NCBI GenBank assembly: GCA_965219305.1
Contig: OZ244725.1
Span: 3,844,001-3,908,000 of the forward strand
Direction of reading: 5' to 3'
Length of the DNA stretch: 64,000 bases
Origin: DATHTS01 sp965219305
GTDB taxonomy: Bacteria > Acidobacteriota > Blastocatellia > Pyrinomonadales > Pyrinomonadaceae
Part shown: positions 58,130-64,000 of the stretch, piece after piece
Layout: each line of letters opens with the position of its first letter
Numbering within the stretch: the first letter of the stretch is position 1
Translations under genes and position numbers: made by a program
Notes under the pieces: generated by a model
Told to the model about the DNA's origin: nothing
The model's input: the letters and a program-made list of their open reading frames with translations, nothing else
The model's database searches: none

Positions 58130-59626
58130 CTACAAAAATTTCTCGTCAAACACGTTCCCGCGCCCCAAGATGGAATTCGGGTCAAACGCTTTTTTGACTT
58201 CCGCCATTTCGTTCAAATAACGCTCGCCGAACATTACGTAGAGATATTTCGATTTGAGTTTCCCGATACCGTGTTCCGCCGAGATCGCGCCGCCGAGCAT
58301 AATCGCCTGCGCGATGAAACGCCCGTAAAGATGTCTGGCTTTTTGCGCTTCGTCGGCGTTTTTCGGGATCATATTCGCGTGCAGATGATTGTCGCCGATG
58401 TGTCCGAAAATTACATATTCCAAACCGCTTTCGCTTAATTTTTCTTTGTAAAATTTTAAGAAAGACGCGAAATTTTCGTCCGGCACGATCATATCGGTCG
58501 AAACTTTTTTCTGCTTGTTCCGCACAATTTTTTCGTTGACCGAAACCGGCAAGGCGTGACGAAATTCGCGCATTTTCTCCAAATCCTGTTCGTTTATCGC
58601 AAACCAGGATTGTTCGATCTCCGCGTTGTGTTTTTCAAAAAGCGTGTTCCATTTTTCAAACAATTCGTCTTCCGATTCCAAATTAGTTTCCTGTTCAAAA
58701 AAGATCGCGCCCGCCATTTCCAACGGCGTTTCGGGAAATTTTTCGCTGATAAAACTTAAAGAATTACCATCAAAGTATTCCAACATTGTCGCATCAATTT
58801 GATTTGAAATTTGAAATTTGAAATCTGAAATTTGGCTTCGCCTCGTTTCAAACGATTCGTTTCTCGCTTCGTTGACGAAATTCAGTAAGTCCGTTTCGTT
58901 TTTGAAAAACACGATTCCGCTCAAAAAACCTTCGGGTTTCGTCACTAGTTCGAGTTCGATCTCGGTGATAACGCCGAGCGTTCCTTCGCTTCCGATGAAC
59001 AGATCAATTGCGTCGGTTTTCTCCATCGAGAAATAACCACTGGCGTTTTTTCTGATGTTCAACTGCCCGTAAGTCGGAAGTTTGACCGTCAATTTTTTCC
59101 CGCTTTCGGTTTCGAGTTCGATAAAACCGTTATTAGAAAAAACTTCGCCGCGTTTGAGATTTAAAAGTTCGCCGTCCGGCAAAACAATCTCCAATCTTTT
59201 GACAAATCTGCGCGTCGCGCCGTATTTGAAACTCCTCGCGCCCGAAGCGTTTGTTGCCACCGTTCCGCCGATCTGACAACTCCATTCGGTCGGATCGGGC
59301 GGATAAAAAAGATTTTTCGTCTCGACCGCTTTTTGCAGATCGTTCAAAATCACGCCGCTGCCGACGACCGCGAAATCTTCGCCGATCTCTTTTATTTCAC
59401 CAAATTTTTCCAGCGAAATGACAAAACCGCCGAACGGAATCGCGCCGCCGACAGTTCCGGTTCTTGCGCCGGAAACTGTTACAGGAATTTTCTCCGCGTT
59501 CGCCGCTTTCAAAATTTCGGCGATCTCTTCCCGCGTTTCGGGAATAAAAAGTTTGTCGGCAAATCCGCCTTGCAGATTGCTCGCGTCGGTCAGATAATTT
59601 TCTAAATCTTCGGTTTTCGTCAACAT
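58130..59626 (-). CDS. FAD-linked oxidase, GlcD/D-lactate dehydrogenase type
   Basis: The 498-residue protein has the VAO-type FAD fold (KLFIPETREEIAEILKAANA, PVTVSGARTGTVGGAIPFGG, CQIGGTVATNASGARSFKYG, GSEGTLGVITEIELEL). The C-terminal cap carries EYVIFGHIGDNHLHANM and AISAEHGIGKLKSKYLYVMF. It oxidises a 2-hydroxy acid; glycolate or D-lactate are likely. No Fe-S subunit is adjacent. ATG 59626 is chosen because upstream residues do not match the family. An in-frame intergenic-repeat-like insert (about residues 264-277, QISDFKFQISNQI) is present. Confidence 0.92.
   Translation of the reverse strand: MLTKTEDLENYLTDASNLQGGFADKLFIPETREEIAEILKAANAEKIPVTVSGARTGTVGGAIPFGGFVISLEKFGEIKEIGEDFAVVGSGVILNDLQKAVETKNLFYPPDPTEWSCQIGGTVATNASGARSFKYGATRRFVKRLEIVLPDGELLNLKRGEVFSNNGFIELETESGKKLTVKLPTYGQLNIRKNASGYFSMEKTDAIDLFIGSEGTLGVITEIELELVTKPEGFLSGIVFFKNETDLLNFVNEARNESFETRRSQISDFKFQISNQIDATMLEYFDGNSLSFISEKFPETPLEMAGAIFFEQETNLESEDELFEKWNTLFEKHNAEIEQSWFAINEQDLEKMREFRHALPVSVNEKIVRNKQKKVSTDMIVPDENFASFLKFYKEKLSESGLEYVIFGHIGDNHLHANMIPKNADEAQKARHLYGRFIAQAIMLGGAISAEHGIGKLKSKYLYVMFGERYLNEMAEVKKAFDPNSILGRGNVFDEKFL
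58798..58836. repeat. In-frame copy of a GAAATTTGAAATCTGAAATT repeat within the oxidase gene
   Basis: The stretch TTTGAAATTTGAAATTTG then AAATCTGAAATTTGG is like a common intergenic repeat and here encodes SDFKFQISNQI on the minus strand without breaking the frame. Confidence 0.55.
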
Positions 59627-59748
59627 AAAGACTAGATTATACAGAAAAGTTTTTGATTTAAAAGGCATCGCGTTTTTAATTTGCAAATTACTTTCCGATA
59701 GTGGATAAATTTCTTTTGTGATAACTTCAAATTCGGAGAAAAGAGAAT

Positions 59749-60255
59749 TTGCAAAAGATTCACCCGTCAAAAACAGGCATTCATTTGATAGCGATTTTTG
59801 AAGCCGTAAAAGGCGTGATCGGTTTGATCGCCGGTTTCGGAATTTTGTCGCTGATGCACCGCGACATCGCCGAATTTGCGGAAGATTTGGTCGGTTTCCT
59901 TCACCTCAATTCCGAAGGTCGCGTCGCGCACGGAATCGTCGAAACGATCACAAAACTCGATTCGTCGAATATCAAAATTTTTTTCATTCTCTCGCTCGTT
60001 TATGCGGCGGTGCGTTTTGTCGAAGCCTACGGTTTATGGCGTTTGCGGACTTGGGCGGAATGGTTTGCGATCATTTCCGGTTGTCTTTATATTCCGTTTG
60101 AAATCTACGAACTCTTTCAGAAAACGACGTTCGTCCGCGCCGGAATTTTGATATTTAATGTTGCGATTGTCATCTATCTTTATTCTTTCCGCAAACAACA
60201 GAAACACGAACGGGAAATTCACGAAAGCCAACTACAGGAAATACAAGAAAATTAA
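59749..60255 (+). CDS. DUF2127 membrane protein
   Basis: The 168-residue protein has about four helices and the DUF2127 pattern GIHLIAIFEAVKGVIGLIAG, LVYAAVRFVEAYGLWRLRTW, EWFAIISGCLYIPFEIYEL. The start is TTG 59749 (KIHPSKTG); no ATG exists at the family N-terminus. Function unknown. It is divergent from the oxidase. Confidence 0.85.
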   Translation: MQKIHPSKTGIHLIAIFEAVKGVIGLIAGFGILSLMHRDIAEFAEDLVGFLHLNSEGRVAHGIVETITKLDSSNIKIFFILSLVYAAVRFVEAYGLWRLRTWAEWFAIISGCLYIPFEIYELFQKTTFVRAGILIFNVAIVIYLYSFRKQQKHEREIHESQLQEIQEN

Positions 60256-60350
60256 ATTTTGTAATTTCGTCATTCCAAATGTTTGCCGGACAATGCCGTC
60301 AGCGAATAGAATCATATTAAATTGACGTTTATAGAGGCGGATAAAATCTG

Positions 60351-60785
60351 ATGAATCAATGGCAAAACGGAGAATTTACGATCAGCACAGACAAAAAACG
60401 TCTGCAAATTGACGTAATTCAACGGTTTTTGACGCAAGAATCTTACTGGGCGAAGACGCGCACGAGAGAACAAACTTTGACTGCGATCAATAATTCTCTT
60501 GTTTTCGGTCTTTATAAAGGCGAAAATCAAGTAGGATTTGCAAGAATTGTCAGCGATTTTGCGACGTTTGCTTATCTCGGCGATGTTTTTATTTTAGAAG
60601 AATTTCGTGGTTCGGGTTTGAGCAAATGGTTGTTGGAAACGGTTATCAATCATTCCGAACTGCAAAATTTGCGGCGTTGGATTCTGGCAACTGCCGACGC
60701 GCACGGACTTTATAAGCAATTCGGTTTTCACGCGCTCGAATATCCCGAACGCTGGATGGAAAAGCCTGCGCCGGATGCTTATTGA
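60351..60785 (+). CDS. GNAT N-acetyltransferase
   Basis: The 144-residue protein has the GNAT core: ENQVGFARIVSDFATFAYLG (motif B/A region), the acetyl-CoA loop EEFRGSGLSKWLLETVI, and LYKQFGFHALEYPERWM at the end. Substrate unknown. It stands alone, 95 bp after DUF2127. Confidence 0.92.
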   Translation: MNQWQNGEFTISTDKKRLQIDVIQRFLTQESYWAKTRTREQTLTAINNSLVFGLYKGENQVGFARIVSDFATFAYLGDVFILEEFRGSGLSKWLLETVINHSELQNLRRWILATADAHGLYKQFGFHALEYPERWMEKPAPDAY

Positions 60786-61172
60786 TTTTTTGAAGAATCT
60801 CGATAATGAAAAAAATTAATACCGGAGATCAATATTCGGAATTTTAAAAATAAATTGCTGTTTTATAAAACAGAACCGATTTCCACGCTTGCAAATAATA
60901 TTCTTTTCACATACTATCCTTCTAGTTCCCTTTTATTTATTTAACAGACAACCGGAAATCAAGCTTTTAGACACTTAATTACTCGGGTTTGAGACAATTA
61001 TAAAGTTTAAAAAGATTAGGTAACTTTTAAAAGCTGATTTTGCTTACAGAAAAATACGAAGCGTGATAGTTTTTCAGTTGACTGAAGCTATCTTTAATAA
61101 ACGCCCGGAGTTCATTTATCCGATTTTAGAAGTATTTTTTCGAGCATTGAAATAAAAGCGGCGCAACCTGTA
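60786..61172. other. Intergenic region of 387 bp, AT-rich with one hairpin
   Basis: I see no gene here. A hairpin GATAG-TTTTTCAGT/ACTGAAGCTATC (61068-61094, with a two-base bulge) is near the right end. The next gene's promoter must lie within. No known riboswitch motif is visible. Confidence 0.5.
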
Positions 61173-61628
61173 ATGAAAAACATTTGTTTACTGCTTTTGC
61201 TGAGCGTAATTTATATTATTCCGGCATCGGCGCAAGTTTCTATTTCCAAAAAAACCGTTTTGAATAAAAATTCTAAAACGGTAATGAAAACGTCTGCCGT
61301 GACCGGGAAAAAACGGAAGAAAAGAACTGCAAAATCGGTTAAAGGAAAAACTAAGACCAAAATGCAGAACTGTAATAAACAAAATACAGGCAAAAGCAAC
61401 TTCGTTAAAAAAAGGAGTTCATCAAAGGTTATTCAAAATCAACACAAAGAAACTGCTAATTCCCAACCTGAAGAATCAAAAGCTAATTCAGCAGGCAGTT
61501 TTAACGGCGACCTGCGCCAAATTCCGCCATCCGAACCGATCAGGAAGGAACGTCCTGAAAGAAAACCTCCAAAAATCATTCCGCGGGAAATAAATGTTAC
61601 TCCAAAGGTAACAAACCCCGACAACTAG
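61173..61628 (+). CDS. Secreted Lys-rich protein, paralogous tail to next gene
   Basis: The 151-residue protein has a signal peptide (MKNICLLLLLSVIYIIPASA) and a very basic body (KKRKKRTAKSVKGKTKTKMQ). It has the tail GSFNGDLRQIPPSEPIRKER then PERKPP. The next gene has AGTFTGDLRKIPYQKPVKIERPE at the same place after its own signal and charged region. So this gene looks like a duplicated or truncated leader part of that family. Function unknown. Confidence 0.65.
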   Translation: MKNICLLLLLSVIYIIPASAQVSISKKTVLNKNSKTVMKTSAVTGKKRKKRTAKSVKGKTKTKMQNCNKQNTGKSNFVKKRSSSKVIQNQHKETANSQPEESKANSAGSFNGDLRQIPPSEPIRKERPERKPPKIIPREINVTPKVTNPDN

Positions 61629-61755
61629 AAGAGACAAGAAGAGAAGAGAAATAAGTTTTATTTCCGCATTATCAATTTACACAGGCGGTAATTTGACAGC
61701 TATAGGTGTGTCTGATTACTGAAGCCCGAAACGTATTTATTTTTAGGAGTATTCA

Positions 61756-64000
61756 ATGTTTACACGTAAAAAATTATTTATTGCATTTACAATTATTTTG
61801 TCATTTTGCCTGTTTGCCGGTCTGGCGACGGCGCAGAAACAACCTGCTAAAACAAAGCAGAAAACAGTTAAAGAAAAGGTTCTTTATAAGGCGGGAGTTT
61901 CACTGAAGCGCAAACTCCAAGGTGAAGACAAAGATCGCGGGCGGGATAAAGAAGACCGCGATGATAAAGACGACGATGTTCGCGTCGTCCGCAAAGCGAC
62001 CGATAGTGATCGCGGTGAAAAAACCGACGAGCAACCGATGGAATCCAAGTTGAAACGCGCCGGAACTTTTACGGGCGATCTTCGCAAGATTCCTTATCAA
62101 AAGCCGGTAAAAATCGAACGCCCGGAACGCGAAGGTCCCAATATGCAAGTCATTGATGAAGGCGATCCGGTAGAAGCCGGTTCAGGTTTGCCTGATTCGC
62201 CTACGGCGGCGGCACCTGCGCCGATTGCAAATTTCCTCGGATTGGATTATCAGAATTGGGGCGCGGGACGACCGCCGGATACAAACGGCGATGTCGGTCC
62301 GACATATTTTATTCAATCCGTTAATTCATCCATCGGCATTTACAAAAAATCTGACGGAAGCCGCGTCACTGCACTTACCCTGAACAATTTTATGAGTCAG
62401 GGAAATTTCGGCAATTTGTGCGACAACAATAACTTCGGCGATCCGGTAGTTTTATATGATTCTTTTGAAGATCGCTGGATAATTACGGACTTCGCTTTTA
62501 CGCTTGACGGTTCGGGAAATGTTACGTCAAATTCGTATCAATGTTTTGCGGCTTCCAAAACGGGTGATCCGGTCGCCGGCGGCTGGAATTTTTATTACAC
62601 CGTAGATACCGATTATCTGGGCGATTATCCGAAATTCGGCGTTTGGAACGACGGAATTTATATGTCAGCCAATATGTTCGGATTTTCGGCGAGCGGCTCC
62701 TATGCTTATCCGAGGGTTCGTGCGCTTAATAAATTTCAAATGTATGCCGGCTCGCCGACCGTTCAGGTCGTTGCGTTCAATGCTCCGTCGGCGGAATTTA
62801 CTCTTTTACCCGCAAATGCGCGGCTTCAGACGGGAACGCCGCCGGCAGGTTCGCCTAATTATTTTACGGTCGTGTCTCAATATACGAACGCGATCAGCAC
62901 ATATAAATTTCACGTTGATTGGAATAAAATATCTACCTCTACCTTTACGGGTCCGTCTTTGACGATTGCTCCCGCAAGTTGGATAGCCGCGCCTGCGACC
63001 GTCCCTGTTTTGGGCGGCACCGCCAACGACACTCTGGCGACGCGTCTGATGATGCAGAATCAATATACGAATATCGGCGGAGTCGAATCATTATGGAATA
63101 CTCACACCGTGCGCGGAAGTTCTTCAACACAGGCGGCAGCGCGATATTATCAGGTCAATGTTACAGGCGGAACGGTAGCGGCAAATACGACGCAAGCCGC
63201 AACTCATAATCCCGATTCGACGCTCAGCAGATATATGCCGAGCGCAGGGGTAAATCGTGCGGGCGATATGGCAATGGTTTACAGCACATCGAGTTCGGCG
63301 GCGATGTCCGCGATTCAATATGCCGGTCGCCTTTCAACAGATGCCGTGAACACGCTTCCGCAAACCGAACAATTACTTATCCAAAGTACGGGTTCTCAAA
63401 ATACGAGTACCCGTTGGGGCGACTACAGCACGATGACGCTTGATCCCGACGGTTGTACTTTTTGGATGACGACGGAATATTACATCGCTACGGGCGGCAA
63501 CTGGCAAACTCGAATCGGCTCTTTTTCTTTTCCTTCGTGCGTTCCGTCATCGAACGGAACTTTGCAGGGAACGGTTATTTCATCCGTTACAGGATTGCCC
63601 GTAAGCGGAGCGATTGTTACTCTCGGAAGCCGGACAACGACAACTAACGCAAGCGGTTTTTATTCATTTACAAATCTACCGTCGGGAACTTATTTAACCG
63701 ATACGGCGAACGCAACCGGATATACTTCCGATTCAGCCGGTAATATCGTTATATCCGACGGTTCGACGACGACGCAGAATTTTACGCTCGGAACGGCGAC
63801 GGCAGCCGATTGTCCGACGGACAGTACACAGAGCGATTTTCAAAACGGCGTTCCGGCAAATCTCGATCTGAGTACGGCTCCCGGCGATGTTACTCTTTTA
63901 GATACGCCGACCGCAGACCAGCAAAACACTTCGGTAACAACCAGCGGCTTCGGTATTACTTCAACCAGTTGGGTGGCTCAGACATTCACAGCAGGTATAA
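61756..64000 (+). CDS. Large secreted beta-propeller-like protein (3' end outside window)
   Basis: The frame starts at ATG 61756 (AGGAG nearby) and stays open to the window end (748 codons). It has a signal peptide (ends LATAQKQ), a charged low-complexity part (DRGRDKEDRDDKDDDVRVVR) and the AGTFTGDLRKIP segment. A large beta-rich region follows, with RPPDTNGDVGPTYFIQSVNS and EDRWIITDFAF repeats. Then comes a carboxypeptidase regulatory-like module (TLQGTVISSVTGLPVSGAIV, ASGFYSFTNLPSGTYL). Such proteins are usually exported adhesins or matrix proteins. The C-terminus is not visible. Confidence 0.88.
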   Translation, partial: MFTRKKLFIAFTIILSFCLFAGLATAQKQPAKTKQKTVKEKVLYKAGVSLKRKLQGEDKDRGRDKEDRDDKDDDVRVVRKATDSDRGEKTDEQPMESKLKRAGTFTGDLRKIPYQKPVKIERPEREGPNMQVIDEGDPVEAGSGLPDSPTAAAPAPIANFLGLDYQNWGAGRPPDTNGDVGPTYFIQSVNSSIGIYKKSDGSRVTALTLNNFMSQGNFGNLCDNNNFGDPVVLYDSFEDRWIITDFAFTLDGSGNVTSNSYQCFAASKTGDPVAGGWNFYYTVDTDYLGDYPKFGVWNDGIYMSANMFGFSASGSYAYPRVRALNKFQMYAGSPTVQVVAFNAPSAEFTLLPANARLQTGTPPAGSPNYFTVVSQYTNAISTYKFHVDWNKISTSTFTGPSLTIAPASWIAAPATVPVLGGTANDTLATRLMMQNQYTNIGGVESLWNTHTVRGSSSTQAAARYYQVNVTGGTVAANTTQAATHNPDSTLSRYMPSAGVNRAGDMAMVYSTSSSAAMSAIQYAGRLSTDAVNTLPQTEQLLIQSTGSQNTSTRWGDYSTMTLDPDGCTFWMTTEYYIATGGNWQTRIGSFSFPSCVPSSNGTLQGTVISSVTGLPVSGAIVTLGSRTTTTNASGFYSFTNLPSGTYLTDTANATGYTSDSAGNIVISDGSTTTQNFTLGTATAADCPTDSTQSDFQNGVPANLDLSTAPGDVTLLDTPTADQQNTSVTTSGFGITSTSWVAQTFTAGI

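Noticed and set aside
1..64000. tRNA, rRNA and CRISPR arrays
   Set aside because: I scanned for CCA-type cloverleaf stretches and regularly spaced repeats with unique spacers; the only regular array is the 21-bp tandem one, which has no spacers.

Overview
The window is a 64 kb piece of a bacterial chromosome of moderate G+C. It probably comes from Acidobacteriota, class Blastocatellia or a relative. That is an inference from gene style, with no rRNA marker present: a PknB-type kinase with a C-terminal membrane domain, a winged-helix/NB-ARC/TPR regulator, a small Cys-motif helix-turn-helix protein, many secreted TPR, VWA, OmpA-like and M28 proteins, an ATP-dependent repair ligase with its exonuclease, and very many intergenic palindromes. 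I found no tRNA, rRNA or CRISPR array.

Layout. 1-5.5 kb: folate-related genes (PabC-like lyase, 5-formyl-THF cyclo-ligase), mscL, a Ppx/GppA-HD phosphatase, CBS and SixA-like proteins, and a small AT-rich gene framed by 24-bp direct repeats. 5.7-8.4 kb: a phosphate-control cluster (phoU, phoB-type regulator, phoR-type kinase) behind a triple TTAACA-type Pho box. 8.6-13.1 kb: homogentisate breakdown (hmgA, fahA), with an unrecognised conserved gene and a Uma2 gene where the isomerase gene would be expected. 13.2-18.1 kb: purF, a rhodanese-like lipoprotein with an in-frame TGA and a SECIS-like hairpin, hisS with a mosaic centre, and a secreted phosphatase. 18.2-25.8 kb: secreted or envelope proteins, a lytic transglycosylase and an ion channel. 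25.8-36.1 kb: a UvrC-like protein without its GIY-YIG domain overlapping an ATP-dependent DNA ligase, a large regulator, a papain-like protease, an OmpA-like lipoprotein and the ligase-associated exonuclease. 36.3-41.3 kb: a stress-type set (SDR, SRPBCC, NTF2-like, DUF2945, zinc alcohol dehydrogenase, O-methyltransferase) with a palindrome at most junctions. 41.5-44.7 kb: xseA-X-xseB and a DUF4919 protein. 44.7-52.3 kb: an adenine methylase, a split PG-binding/phospholipase-like gene with a small membrane protein, a very unusual secreted VWA protein fused to a restriction-endonuclease-like domain, and a Ser/Thr kinase. 52.4-64 kb: M28 peptidase, HAD hydrolase, an IS4-family element with a perfect 9-bp target duplication inside a signal-peptide gene, a small gene between two attC-like repeats, a palindrome cluster, a GlcD-like oxidase, and a large secreted protein that runs off the end.

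Best candidates for undescribed biology: the candidate selenocysteine rhodanese lipoprotein (14735-15229), the exported VWA-nuclease chimera (46784-49717), the truncated UvrC coupled to the ligase, and the unknown gene inside the homogentisate cluster. The region is also rich in at least four families of dispersed inverted repeats. Some of these have entered coding sequence: one encodes a peptide inside the GlcD-like oxidase, and one appears to sit at the VWA-nuclease junction.
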